From Brachionus plicatilis (Eukaryota; Rotifera; Eurotatoria; Ploima; Brachionidae), in NCBI GenBank assembly GCA_010279815.1, contig QEOQ01000110.1, positions 200,045 through 264,044 of the forward strand: a stretch of DNA of 64,000 nt. The letters run 5' to 3'. The position numbers and the translations under genes were made by a program. The notes beneath the pieces are model-generated. The model was not told the origin of the DNA. It saw only the letters and a list, made by a program, of their open reading frames with translations, and made no database searches. Of this stretch, positions 32,198-44,717 are shown one piece after another. Within the stretch, counting starts at the first letter, position 1; each line of letters begins with the position of its first letter.

Positions 32198-34548
32198 TCA
32201 AGTTTCAGGAAAATAAGAAGAAATGGTAAGGTAGCAATTACACAATGGAGTTGGATATTCAATATGTCTTGATTCGAAACCTTCTTTGTATTCCTTCACC
32301 AGTCTTTCAACTAATGGGATAGAATGACTCAGTCCTGTCCCAACATATCTCTCACTCAATTCAAAAAGCCGATTCGAGACTGTTAGTAATTTTAGTTTAT
32401 TAAAAGCCTCATGATGCACGATGTTGGAGGGAGTATCATATTTTAACTTAAGAATAGACCTGACTGCTGTATTCTGAATTGCTTGCAGTTTTTTGATATT
32501 ATTTTCTGAAAATGAATTTAAGCAAGGAAAAGAATAGTCTAAGATTGATCCGACTAAAGATTTATATAAATTTCCTAGTGTGTTTTGATTGAGACCCCAT
32601 TTTTTGTTTGACAATATCTTAATAATGTTTAGTCTTTTATTGCAGCGTTCTTTAATTTCGTCTACCAGTATATTAAAGTTTAACTTAGAATCAAATTTAA
32701 TACCAAGAAACTTGATATCTTTTTGGCTCACTATTCTGTTTCCATAAATTTTTAAGTTTAGATTATCACTCTCTTTTTTGTACCTAGAAAAGACTACTGA
32801 ACACGACTTTTCAACTGATATCTTCATTTTCCATTTAATAAGCCATAATTCTAGTTCGTTGGTGTATTTATTAATCTTATTTTCTAGGTTCCCCTTTTTG
32901 TTATAAATGAAGAATGTAACTAGATCATCTGCGAAAAGCAGAGAGTATTCATTATTTGTTTTGTTTCTTTTGGGGATGTCATTAATATATATACTAAATA
33001 AGAGAGGACTAATTACCGAGCCTTGAGGAACACCTGCAGTTATTTGATATTCTTCGCTCAGATGGTCATTCACATTTACCTTAAATGTCCTAGAGTCTAA
33101 AAAGGATTTAATCCAGTTAGTCAAGTAATGAGGTGGATTTATTTTAATCAATTTAAAAAGTAAACCTTCATGCCAAACCCTATCAAAGGCTTTAGAAATA
33201 TCAAAAAAAAGGCTGCAAACTCTTTTTTTTCTGTTAAATGATTCAACAATTTTTTGAATTAAAAAGAAAAGATTATCTGATGTTCGCCGGTGTCTCCTAA
33301 ATCCAGATTGCTCCTGGATTAGTAGTGAATTTTTTCCAAATAATTGTATAATCTTGAATATACTATGCGTTCCAGTAGCTTTCCTAAACAACTCGTTATA
33401 CTAATTGGTCTATAATTTAAAGGATCTTGTAAAGAAGAGGCTTTTTTTTGAATCATAGTAATGATCGATGTTTTCCAGGCTTTAGGGACTCTACCTTCTC
33501 GAAGGGATAAATTAAAAAGTTCTATAATTTCTATTAATGAATTTCTAGGTAAGTTTTTTAACATTAAATTATGAATTTGGTCAGGTCCTGATGCCGCTTC
33601 ATTTTTCAATCTTTTTAAAGCCATAATTAATTCATTTAAGCAAATTGGATCATTAAAATTACACTGGTTATTGTTTCTAAAGAAATCAGAGTTGGAATTT
33701 AGTATTTCGAAATCTTTCTCGGTATCAATTAAATCAGAATTAGGACTAAATATTGAAGATAAAAATTCTCCGAAGCATTTTCCCTTTTCTTCATTCGTTT
33801 TGAATTCCTTTTCATTTAAAATCAAGTTAGGAATTAAATTTGATCCTTTTTTTGTTCTAAATTTATTAATTTTTTTCCAAAAAGGTCTACTTGTCAATGG
33901 GTTTTTTCCCATCTTCTCAATAAAATCAAACCAATTTTGATTCCAGAATTTTTTTAAAGAAGCCTTTAGCTCAAATGTTAGTTGATTAAATTTTTTCTTG
34001 AGATTTTGACAGCGGGTTTTCTGAAAGTTTCTTCTTACTTTCCTACGTTCTTTGATCAAATTAACAATGTTCGGTGGAAGACTCGTTTTGTAGATTTTCT
34101 GAGAAAGATATGGAATACTTTTATGTGAGGCAGAAATAATTTTTTCTGTAATTTTATCATTTAGTTGATCTATTGTGAGGGAACTTTCAGTGATATTCAC
34201 TATTTGAGAATTTAAAATCTCGCTGAATAATTGCCAGTTTGCTTTCTTATAGTTAAACTTTTTAGCTTCTGATTTATTTTCTAATTGATAGCCCATAGAA
34301 ATCGATGCTTCGATTGGGAAATGGTCGCTAGTCATGTCTTGACTATTTAAGACACAAAAGTCGGTAATTTTGTCAATTAATGAAGATGAAACTAAAAAAA
34401 GATCAAGAATTTCAAAGTAATTCCTATTAAAAATATTGAAAGTAGGACGCTTATCATTGATTACTGAAAAGTCTAACTCATTGATTATTCTTTCCAACAT
34501 TATGCCGTTTTCATTTTGGTTTTTCAAATTTGCTAAGCCAAACGACAA
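32198..34548 (-). pseudogene. LINE (jockey/CR1-like) endonuclease-RT, 5'-truncated
   Basis: Two overlapping minus-strand frames. 34548-33319: C-terminal half of the endonuclease (INDKRPTFNIFN, EILDLFLVSSSL, TSDHFPIEASIS) and the RT N-terminus (AASGPDQIHNLML, KAWKTSIITMIQKKA, NYRPISITSCLGKLLERI). 33391-32198: the rest of the RT (SKAFDRVWHEGLL, TAGVPQGSVISPLLF, active site FADD) and the C-terminal domain. The break is a one-base length change in an A-run near 33325. The start of the endonuclease is missing (5' truncation typical of LINEs). Otherwise open over 780 codons, so a young copy. Confidence 0.92.
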
Positions 34549-34943
34549 TTTTTCAATTTTTCAAATTTTTCAATTTTTCAATCCATAGCAAATCCAAATT
34601 ATTTAATATAAAATTTTGAGGCTGAAAATTAATTAATTAGATGGATTTTTAATTAATTAGAGAGGTTTTAATCAATTAGATAGACATTTATATAATTTGT
34701 TTGATTTTTTAATAAATAGGTATTTTTTTAATTAAAAGGGTTGGTTTCATTTTTTTTGACACTTTTATTAATATTTTGAGGTATTTTTTGACAAATTAGA
34801 GGTAATTTTTAATAAATTTGAGGTATTAAAAAACCGATAGCCAAAATGAATTCAATTGATTAAATTGAAAATTAACTGCTTTTTAGCTATTGATTTATTA
34901 AATCATTATGAAAAGTTAAAAAAGGTTCTAATAATTGTTAAGA

Positions 34944-35850
34944 TTAATTCCAAACAATAAGTTCTGATTTAGATGAACTTATAAAATTGCCACTTGATAA
35001 AACAGCTAATTCATAGACCCAATCTTTATGTAACGGTGATGTAAACTTGAGTGTGCCATCAGATGGATTCCAAACTTTGATGGTTTTGTCCCAAGAACCA
35101 CTCAATAAATCACCATTAGCTAAAACATGCAAACAGTTATATTTACAAATATGATTTGTATGTCCTATTAAATTCCTTATCAATTGATTTGTTTCTAAAT
35201 TCCAAACGTTTATTGTTCCATAATGAAGACCACTTACCAAATAACCATTTGGTAAGAAAGCAATCGAATAAACAAACGTTTCATGAGTAATATATTTAAT
35301 TACAGCACCATTTGAAATGTTCCATACTTTTACTAATTTGTCAGCTGAACAACTTACCAAATTGCCATTAGGTAATTCAATTATTTGATAAACATACCAA
35401 GTATGCCCAACAAGCTTCTTTTTAATCAATCCATTTTGGGAATCTCTTATTATTATATCGTATCCATTTTCATATTGACCAATTGCCAAATCATCATTTT
35501 TCAATACAGTCATGCACAAAAAGGAGTCATTTGTTTGTATTATCCTTTTCAACGGCTCACCATTTGTTATTTTTAAATCCCAAACCAAAAGTGTTTTATT
35601 GTCCCAATATCCAGCAACTAAATCACCATTTGACAAAAGGCCAAAGACCCACGGATCAGTATACACACTTGTCAAATTTCTCTTTATTATTCCTTTTTGT
35701 AAATCCCAAATTTCAATTAAATTCCCTCGACTTCCTCTGACTAGATCACCATTTGGCAAAGTAAGGATTTTTCTATACCAATCAATTGGAATATTGAGTT
35801 TAACAGTGCCATTGAAATAAATTTGAGGTTTATTTGGACTCAATGTGGAC
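34944..35850 (-). CDS. WD40 beta-propeller protein, copy B (3' exon)
   Basis: The frame from the acceptor (CT at 35851-35852 on plus) to the stop gives about 301 residues in seven blades, for example LPNGDLVRGSRGNLIEIWD, LANGDLLSGSWDKTIKVWN, and a final SELIVWN at the stop. The paralogue at 10052-10961 differs at scattered positions, and both remain open, which argues that both are or were recently under selection. No ATG opens the frame; a 5' exon is unresolved. Likely a scaffold; the partner is unknown. The 3.3-kb transposon sits about 100 bp downstream of the stop. Confidence 0.82.
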
Positions 35851-36892
35851 CTTTTAAAAATATAAAATAATATTTAATTTTAAATATTTATCTAACTGTA
35901 AGAGTATTAAAAAATATACTAGTAATTATAATGACGATAAAATAATTTAAAAATAAAGTTCAAAAGATAAATACAAATCTAGCCATTAAATTCATATACT
36001 TTTTTAATAAATTGAATTCTTATTCTTTTCCTTAGAACCTTATTTTTTAATTTAGTTCAAAATCATAACATTGATTGTCTATTTTTCCTGTTAATTTGAA
36101 ATATTTTTGATAATTTTATTTCGAGAGTTGTTTAATTTTTCTAAATTAAATGAGGCAATTTAATTTAAAAAAAGTAACTTTACCTTGAAAATAAAACGAA
36201 CTGCAAGTCTGATCATTAATTATGAAATTTATTTTTTAGCCCTTAAAAACAAAAATTGAGGGGTTGCTGCTTTTTGAGACCCCCCAATTATCCTCATGTC
36301 ATCGGTGCATCGACTAAAAAAAAACTTTCTGAACCTTTTTACAGTGTCTCAAGCATATTGAAAATTTCAAACACCGCCTAATTTCTTTTCTAAAGATATT
36401 TTTAATTAAAGTTAAAAAAGCGATTTCTTAAGTCTTAAAATCTTTTAATTCTTTTGATTTAAAATAGAGAAAATAAAATCTAAAATAAAATGCATCAATT
36501 TTATTTGGTCTCAGATAAAGTTAAGTCTGGACTTTGACTTTAATTTTTATTCAATTTCGAGTTAAGTCAAAACTTTGAATTTTAATTTTTTTTCTTTTTT
36601 TAAGTCTGGATCACAGATTTTTTTAAAAATTCCAAATTTTAGGTTCCTATTTAGTTTTTCAAGTAAAAATCCTTCGATTGTAATTTTTTTTAAGACTAAG
36701 AAAATAGCTTTCATTAAAAAAGATAAAAATTTAAAAAATAAAGAATATTTAAGAACAAAGTAAAATATAATTTTTTTTCTTTTTAAATCTTAGATATTCT
36801 TTATAATAAATATTCATTAATTATATTTAAAATAAAGGAATTTAAATTTATGAGTTACAAAGAAGGTGGATGGATTTTATTAGGCATTATAG

Positions 36893-37151
36893 AAAATGCC
36901 TAAGCTTAAATTCTGACGGACCAAAGCATGTTCTGTAAATTGTAGCAACTGATACATCTTCTGGACCAACATTTAAAGCTGAGTTGGATCTTTAATATAT
37001 ATTATAATATCCAAAATTCCCAATTTTCTGAATTTTGAAGATTTATTGCATAGTTTTGCAGAATCAGTAAATTGTTGGTACAAAGAATGTTTCAGCTTCT
37101 ACAATTTACAGATCATGTTTTGGTCCTTCAGTACTTAAGCTTTGGCATTTT
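36893..37151. mobile_element. MITE with about 90-bp terminal inverted repeats
   Basis: The left end AAAATGCCTAAGCTTAA and right end TTAAGCTTTGGCATTTT are inverted; the arms continue with GGACCAAAnCATGnTCTGTAAA. No ORF. A left-truncated copy is at 13695-13905. Starts at AAAATGCC; no certain target duplication. Confidence 0.8.
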
Positions 37152-37457
37152 TAATATTTTGTTTTTTGTACCAAAATTCACAATGACATTTTAAAATGCG
37201 GAAACATTATAAAATAGCATTTTTGAACAAAAGTTTTTTTTTACTTTTTATCTTACAGACTATGAGATTTTTCATAATATTATAGTAAAAGTTTCTATTT
37301 AAAAACACCAAATGTAAATGATATGATGAATAGATGAAAACATTGAAAAAAATTACAAAGGTTATTTTTAAATAAATCAATAAATTGATAAGATGAGTAT
37401 TTTTTTTATTCTCTTTCTTTTCATGACAATTATAAAATTAAAAGAATAAAAAGTAAA

Positions 37458-40400
37458 TTACTGTGAAGTGTTTGCTGAATATGTTGGTTGTGTGGTCTGT
37501 GTTTCAAAGGTTGTATCAGTTCTTATTTGACCACAGGCTATAATTGGTCCTGAATTTCCATTTACTCGTGAATTTTCGCTTAAACCCTTTCCAAGATCAT
37601 CACCATTCTCATGAATCGCAAAACTTCTATACATCAAACTAAACTTGCCAGGACTAGACAAGTTTATTAGTCCATCATGCAAAATTATATCAATTTTAGC
37701 TTTTCCATTCTTGTCCGATTCTATATTGCCCAAATCACCCAAATGCTTGTTAAAATGAAAATCAGCCACATTGCCATGTGTTTTAATTGAAAGTGGATCA
37801 TAGTGTGAGCCCAGTCTATCACATTCAGATGTAATATCTCCATATTCATGAATATGAAAACCGTGAAGACCACTTTTTTTCAATCCTTCTATCATTCCGC
37901 TTATTCTGATCTTATTTTCATCAAAATCCTCAAGAGTCAAAAAACCTGATACATTTTTCCATTTACCATGATTTATTACTGAAATGGCTTTATTTTTTTC
38001 TTCACATCTTGATGACAAATAATCTTGATAACATTTTTGTGAACAAGCTTCAATCAGTTCAAATTTTCCACTTATTTTATTACAATTGTAGAGAGAATTA
38101 TGATCTGCAGAAAATTTGCAATAGTTTTCCTTGGACCTTCTATTAAGCAAATGTCCACACACTTTGCCACTATAAGGACAACAGTTCATTTTAGCTGGAT
38201 TGTTGCATATGTTTTGCTCATACTCAGTCTTGGTTATTTCAATTAAATCTTCAAAAGTATAATCTGGTGTTGGATAAAAGCGCTTTAGATCGCCACCATT
38301 AGGCAAAATATAATTAAATGACTCCTCATGGTTGTCAAAGTCATTCAGATGCGAGTAGGCTTGGATTGAAATGGCCGCTCTGGTACTATTCAAATTGGTC
38401 AGTCTATGAGTTTGGTACATATTAGGTGTCAGCCAAGTGATTTGACCAGCATGTAGACTAGTGGTTTTAACCGGGTCCTCATAAATGTTATTTCTTTCAG
38501 TCAAAGGATTGAAATAATCAGAGATGAGCGATCCATCTAGCATCTTGATCAATCCAACTGTATTTCCATGGTTGTGGATCGGACTAAAATGTCCTTTTGG
38601 CCAGATTTCTAGTACATAGGGCTGTCCAGGAGATGAACCATCAACGTATTCAAAAGTTACTCTTAAATAGCTTGTTTTTTGATTGCTACTACCAAAAGAC
38701 TTTTCAGCTTTTTCTCTAAGCTTCATGTTCAAGGAACATCCCATACTTTCTATTGAATAATTGATAGCGTCCAGCACATCATTTCCCATGTTAAGGCCTC
38801 TGCTCCTAACTATGTCGTACAAACGCTTTCCTTCAACTGGCAAGTCTTCTTTGGTAGTTATTCTAGTATTTAGATCATTGAATCCATCTCTATCAATGTT
38901 ATATATTCTCACTGATGGATCCTGAATAACTGGCAAATCTTCAACTCTGTTTTCAATTACATTCACACTCTCATCCAATTTTAAAGTTTTGATGCTGCGC
39001 AAAATATTGTTTGCTTCTTTGGTCCGAGGCACAAATTGGCTCAGTGTGTTATTTACCATGGTGTATCCAATGCCAATTTTTAAAAAATTGTTGCTCATTT
39101 TGATCCGATCTAGGGAATAAAGTGAAATCCAGATTATCAGTTCGTCTTGTTTGAAGTGTAAAAGATCTATGCTTGGATATTTCAAGTCAATTTGGTTGAA
39201 GCCAAACTTTTCCAGATCAGATGACCAAAATTTTCGGTCGGAAATCATTATTTTGAAATTTTCAAATTGAAAGGCTATTTCTGCAATTTCGTTTTTCAAT
39301 GGAACGATTTTTAGATGAGCTGTAAATTTTCTAGGTGGTAAATCTAAAGTGCTGCCTTCGTTTGGAATTTCTTGTTAATAATCAGAATTAAACAATAAAG
39401 GATTATAAAATATGATGTGGAATTTATTTAGATTATTTATTAAAAAGATCTATATTTTGGATTTAATTAATAAAAAAGATTAATTTTTTTTGTTTGTGAA
39501 ATAATAAGAACATTGCGTTTATTCCTGACTACAATGAAGTTAATATCTCAAGTAGAAACTTTACTTTAAATTCCTCTTATATTAAATTAATTTTCAAATT
39601 TAAATTGACATCAGAGTTGTTTAAAAGTACCAAAAAAAAGCCAAGTCCAGACTTTTTTTTTAATTTGCTAGATCAGGCTAAATATCAAAAATTTTATATA
39701 CTTTTAGGTTGTCTAATGCAATAGATTTGCCACCCAAAGAATATTGTTGCAATTTTGGCATTAATTTCTTCTTCAGTATTCAAAATTTTAAAGTCTGGAC
39801 TTGGTCTTTTGAATGAAAATTTTTTTTAAAAAAAGTCCGGATTTGGACTTGATTTGAGACTTGTGACTATTAAACAACTCTGGTTGAAATGTTAGCAACC
39901 GATTCTACATACAAATTAGTTTAGAATGGTTATAAGGTTCTACTAGTTGGCTCATGCGATAGAGAAAAAAAATTCCAGTCTTTTTGAATTGCTGTAACAA
40001 TGTGCAACAAAAATAGAGCGTTTGAATTTCTATTTCAAGCTTTCAAAGAGACAGTAAAGAAATTATTTGAGCATCATATTTAACCAACAGTTTTACTCGC
40101 AGATGGAGCAGAAACGATACATAATGGTTTCGTTAAAGTTTTTACACTAGAAAGACGGATAATGTGTTAAGCTCATGTCAAGCGAAATGTTCATACAAGA
40201 TTTTGTCGAAATAAACATTATAATCATATCAAGAATGATAAAGACAGCCTACAACTTTCAATTACAGAATCAATGTTTGAAAGCGCATCTAAACTTTTAT
40301 CAAAAAATGGACAGAATTAGACAAATATTTTTCTTCATATTTTGAGACTACATGGATAAATTCTTCGGTGAATGGTTGGTTTGATGGTAGATCACAAATT

Positions 40401-42698
40401 CATCCTATAACAAACAATGCACTTGAATCCTACAACAAAATAATTAAAGATTTGGTCGAGAGAAAGTCTTTGCCTTTAGCTGACTTTCTTAAGAATATAA
40501 ACGATGCTTAATGACATCGTAATGACATCCGTCCAGATCAGAAAGTCTGTCTGTTAATGTTGAAAAAATTTACATTCATAGAATGAATTTATTTACAAAT
40601 AGACAAAACATTTTTCAATTTTAAAATGGATTTACTGAAAAATAAGTATGCAGAATTATTCCAATATTAAAACCATAAAAAGCAATCAGTGCACTCTCAA
40701 AACTAAAAAATCTTGGTGATCTTGGATTATGAAGCTATTAAATTCAAATTTTTAATTTTCATATGATAAAATATTAACTGCATTTTTTACTATTTTCTTT
40801 AAATAAACTTTAATTTTGTATGATTTTTTTTTTAATTTTATTAATTGGATAAGGTTATCTTGGAAACTTTTTTGATATAACATTTTTAAATGATAATTAT
40901 TTTTTTTTATTTTAAAATATGGCACGATTTTTTTTTCTATTCAACATTTTTCAGTAATACTTAAATTAAAAAAAGCTCATAAAACAACTGGTTTTATTTT
41001 TAATAAATAAATGACTAAAAATTTTTTTTATCATACGGTAACAAACCACAAATGGATAATTTTTTTTTAAACCTGTTCCTATTAAGGACGAATTAATTTC
41101 CAGGTTTTAAAGGAAAACCTTTGTTGAATTTAGAAACGCTTAGTGTTTCTTTTTGACAGTGCTTAAAGAATTCAAGTTCTACAATTTGAACAATTACACC
41201 AAACTGCTTCTTTTAAATTAAAAAAAAAATGGATAAAGTATTTTATGAAAAATAAACTAAGATTGGTGTTGCAAATTAAAAAAAAAAAATTGAATGTGAA
41301 CGAATTAATTGATTAGATTCATTGATTTATACTTTATTTTATTTTTTAAATATTTAAAAACAAAATCAATCAAAATAATTAAAATATATCGAACTTTATT
41401 TGGTTAAAAGCTCAAGAAAATTTGTCCGATAATTATCTTAAACAACTGAAAAACTATCAAATGATTTAATTTTATTAAAAGAAATATTTTGAATTTTACC
41501 CTATTTGATTGTTTAATAATAAAATCAGTTCTTTTTTGAGGCTTTTTTTAATTTAAAGTGTTATTGAAAAATGTAAAATAGAAAAAAATCTTGCAATATC
41601 TAAAACAACTTGCTCAAAAAATACTTCATGAAAATTTAAAAAATTTTTAAGAATTAATTAAAAATGAACTTTTTTTTTTTATTTTATTTTAAATTTTTCT
41701 TTATAGTTTAAATAATATTAAAAAAAGTATACACCTACTGAATAAACACAAAATTTTGAACTACTCATTGGTTCTAAATATTTTTAATTTTTTAAAGTTA
41801 TTGTCAAATATTTAAATAAAACAAGCCATTTCTGCTAATTTTTGTTTAAAAAATATCTTGTTAATTTCAAAATTTTTTTTAAAAAAGTTTAATACTTTTC
41901 AAGATTCTTTATAAATTATTCGGCATAATAATAATTGTTTAAAATAATAACTCAAATTCGATTTTCCTTTAAGTGATTTATGATTAAAAATTTAACAAAC
42001 CTTTTGATGAAAAAATAAATCCGCAAACAAAATTAGAATTCGGTTTTGAGATTACATTTGTTTTTGTCACAAAACCCTGCTTCATCCAACATGTTCCTCC
42101 TAAATAATCACTCCATGTAAAATGAGTACATCTCGGAGTTTGGGCACACTCAGATCCGCACAATTCTGGAGCAGTAATTTTGTTCGTTAAGTTATTGTCT
42201 TTCCAGTCACAGTCCATGGCCCAATTAAATTTTACTTTTGTATCGTAGTCCCATTTAACTTTATTTTCTATTTCTATTTAAAAATAATAAACGAAATAAA
42301 AACAAAATACCGGATGAACTTAAAAGGCCACAAGCTGCATTTGGGTCGCTTGATACATTAGCTTTATCTTTTGAAACAGAATTTTTTTTTAACCAGCAAG
42401 TCCCGCCAAAATAATTTCCCCAATTAAAATGAGTACATTCAGGTAATTTAGCACAGACTGATCCACAAAGAGATTCATTGATTCCGATTTTAACACTTAT
42501 TAAATCGTTTTCAAATGCAAAATTGCATCCAGTGGACCAATAAAGATCACTAGATCGATCATAATTCCACTGAAATGCTTTTATTTGACTTAATGCTTGT
42601 ATTAAATTAAAATTTTTAAACAAGATTTTTTAAGGTCCCTTAAAATTACATGATATTAATATCAAAATATAAGCTGTTGTAATTTTTAATTTTAACAT
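37458..42698 (-). CDS. Secreted apple/PAN - cysteine dioxygenase-like cupin - Cu/Zn SOD fusion
   Basis: Four minus-strand exons, 42650-42698, 42311-42595, 42001-42267, 37458-39370; GT/AG introns, all phases agree, total 2514 nt (837 residues). Exon 1: ATG plus hydrophobic signal peptide (MLKLKITTAYILILIS). Exons 2-3: one apple/PAN-like module each (CTHFNWGNYFGGTCWLK; CTHFTWSDYLGGTCWMK). Exon 4: CDO-like cupin about residues 380-550 with HFSPIHNHGN (H466, H468) and H522; a Cys-rich linker (about 588-656); Cu/Zn SOD about 665-816 with Cu ligands H706, H708, H787, Zn ligands H723, H732, H743, D746, and disulfide pair C717-C813. The SOD1 Arg143 equivalent is Ile (residue 810). The 2.6-kb third intron holds TE relics. 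Secretion implies extracellular action; substrate of the cupin unknown. Confidence 0.85.
39612..39882. mobile_element. hAT-like MITE with CAGAGTTGTTTAA termini
   Basis: Starts CAGAGTTGTTTAAAAGT and ends with the complement of CAGAGTTGTTTAATAG; flanks ATTGACAT and GTTGAAAT agree at 6 of 8 bases, compatible with an 8-bp duplication. Inside are alternating AAGTCC/GGACTT words. Related copies: 56156-56425 (inner part inverted) and 56691-56820. CAGAG-type ends suit hAT. It lies in the third intron of the SOD-fusion gene. Confidence 0.75.
39990..40511 (+). pseudogene. MULE transposase C-terminal relic
   Basis: Reads LFEHHI, stop, PTVLLADGAETIHNGFVKVF, RRIMC, stop, AHVKRN, then after a one-base frameshift near 40310 KYFSSYFETTWINSS, GWFDGRSQIHPITNNALESY, NKIIKDLVERKSLPL. 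The second catalytic Asp (ADGA), the C-x-H pair and the TNNALES-N block identify a MULE transposase. Two stops and one frameshift: dead. Located antisense in an intron of the SOD-fusion gene. Confidence 0.8.
40512..42000. other. AT-rich intron remainder
   Basis: Rest of the third intron of the SOD-fusion gene. No exon or further element is recognised. Confidence 0.5.
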
Positions 42699-43342
42699 AT
42701 TTAATTTTGTCTTAATTCAAGTTGTTAAATTTAGGTAAAAAAATAAATTAAATTTAAAGAGTAATTTTATCAAGTTTTTTTTATTTAAATTTATAATTAC
42801 GAGATTAAACAACATTTTTAGAATTTTGAAGTGATTTTTTATTAATTGTAGCCTCTTCATAAAACTTTTTCTATTTTTTTTCAATCTAATCATTTTCACA
42901 AAAAATCTTCATTCTAAATCAAAATTCACTGTGTTTTTTCTATCTTATTGTTTAAATTGAAAGACTAATTTTTTTAAAGTAAAATAAACACATTTAAAAG
43001 TTGTTGATAAAGTTTGACAGGTTTAAAAACTTTCATATGAAAAAAAAAAGATTTTTTATAAATTGGCCATCAAAGAGAGAAGGTGAGCCGACTTAATCGG
43101 ATTAGGTAGAATAAACATAAAAAAGTGAAAACCTAAACACAACACATAAATAAAAATTACAAAATATGATTTTTAAAAAAGTGATAAAAAAAAACACAAA
43201 TGCACAAAAAATAAATTCAAAAAGTAATAAAAAACATAAAATAAGTGAATTATAAAGAAAAAGCATAAGTTGAATTTATTTTAAAAAATTTGCGAGAAAG
43301 AGAAAAAAACATAAATTAATACTTGAAATTATTAATTTTTTT

Positions 43343-43862
43343 AGGCATCTTGAAGTTGCTGATCAATTCAAAATATCATTTCAATTCAAAAATTTTATCC
43401 TTAGATATAAAACTTAATCTTTAATTTAACTTAAATAATAGATTTAGAAAATAAAAAAAAATTGAAAAAATATTTTCTCAGTCCATAGATAATCGATTTC
43501 AATATTTAAATGTATTAACTGATTTTTTGTAAAGTTTTTTTGAGATTTTTTATTTCAAAAGTATTTGTATCTAGCATTCACAATTAAATTTAAAAAAAAA
43601 ATTCAAATAAAAAATTCCAAATAAGTAATAAAATGAAAATAAAAATTTACAAAAAATCAGTTAACTAAATTGAAAATCGATTTTATCAATGTATTGAGGA
43701 AATGTTTTTTCAATTTTTTCATATTTTCTAAATCTACATTGCATGTAAAGCATGTTACATTACAATTAATTAGATTAAATCAAAGATTTATTTTAATATC
43801 TAAAGATAAACTTTTTGAATTGAAATGATATTTTGAATTGATCATCTACTTCAAGATGCCTT
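43343..43862. mobile_element. 520-bp foldback element
   Basis: The left end AGGCATCTTGAAGTTG and right end CTTCAAGATGCCTT are inverted; the arms continue for more than 200 bp (ATTCAAAATATCATTTCAAT; then AAATCGATT and AAAAATCAGTTA on both sides of the centre). No ORF. No target duplication was identified. Confidence 0.75.
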
Positions 43863-44149
43863 TTTTTAAAATAAAAATTTTCTTGATAAAGTAAAGAAAA
43901 ATTTTTTTCAGAAACAAAATCCATAGAAAGAAAGAAAATTCATGCATGGTATGAAAAAGATTAATTCATTTTTTGTAAAATAAGTTTACATTTTAGCCAC
44001 TTTTTTATTCGAATTTTTTTATGTTTTTTTTTTTCACTTTTCAACAAATAATCTAAAAATTAATTCAAAATCAATTTATGTGTTTATAACTCTTTATTAA
44101 AAAGGGATTTAATTTTTTTCCCTTTTTTATCAAAATAAAATTTATACTT

Positions 44150-44430
44150 ATGTGTAAGTCACATAATTTATGTTTTTATGAGTACTTTAAATTTTCGAAA
44201 GAGTTGAGCATTATTGACAGGTACAGCCCGAAAAAGCTCAATAATTCACTTTCAGTTGAAGGCCCAGCTAGAGGTATACAAAGAGTAAAGCTCATTGAAA
44301 AAATTCACAAGGATCAGTCAAAGAGAAAATTTTTGTCGAATAGAGTGGTAGACAATTGAAATCGGTTGCCAAACAATATAATAATAAATATAATGTTCTT
44401 CAATTTTTTTTCTTTAAAATGGACTGTTAA
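44150..44430 (+). pseudogene. LINE RT C-terminal relic
   Basis: Reads SVEGPARGIQRVKLIEKIHK, then KRKFLSNRVVDN, stop, NRLPNNI. The GPARGIR block and the NRVV-x-x-WN-x-LP-x-x-V block mark the C-terminus of LINE ORF2; the Trp codon of the WN motif is a stop. A fragment, different in sequence from the relic at 15755. Confidence 0.7.
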
Positions 44431-44717
44431 ATGAAAATTTTTTGTTTCACCTTTTAAAACTTGAAGAAAAATCTGTAGTACAAAATCCTTTTTTTTTTAG
44501 AATTAAAATTTTATTTCGAAATTTTTGTACCAAAATTCACAATTCCCTTAAACAATTGTTAATATGGAAAAAAATCGAAAAATTAAAAACAAATTTTTTT
44601 AACTAAAAAATATATTTATTGCTAAAAAATGAATAGCACCTTAAAAAACAATATTGACTAAAATAAACTCACTCACGACAAACTTAAAAGAAACAAAAAA
44701 AAACCAAACAAAAATAT

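Larger units (their letters stand above)
31548..34842. mobile_element. 3.3-kb TIR transposon with perfect 9-bp target duplication
   Basis: AAAATGAAT occurs at 31539-31547 and 34843-34851; copy A has a single AAAATGAAT (9945-9953) in the same context, proving insertion. Termini start GG and end CC and share TTTTTTAnTACCTCAAATTT followed by further TACCTCAAATTTATTAAAA units in inverted orientation over about 70 bp. A 9-bp duplication suits Mutator-like elements. Contents: a short Cys-containing coding piece (31786-31957) and a nested 5'-truncated LINE (about 31955-34556). No transposase is left, so it is non-autonomous or gutted by the LINE. Confidence 0.85.
29220..37522. repeat. Segmental duplication, copy B
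   Basis: Partner of 5720-15353, same orientation, about 23 kb away. It keeps the WD40 gene and the intact 3' end of the SOD-fusion gene, and carries one large private insertion (31548-34842). Because the SOD gene is whole here and cut in copy A, copy B is probably the source locus. Confidence 0.85.
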
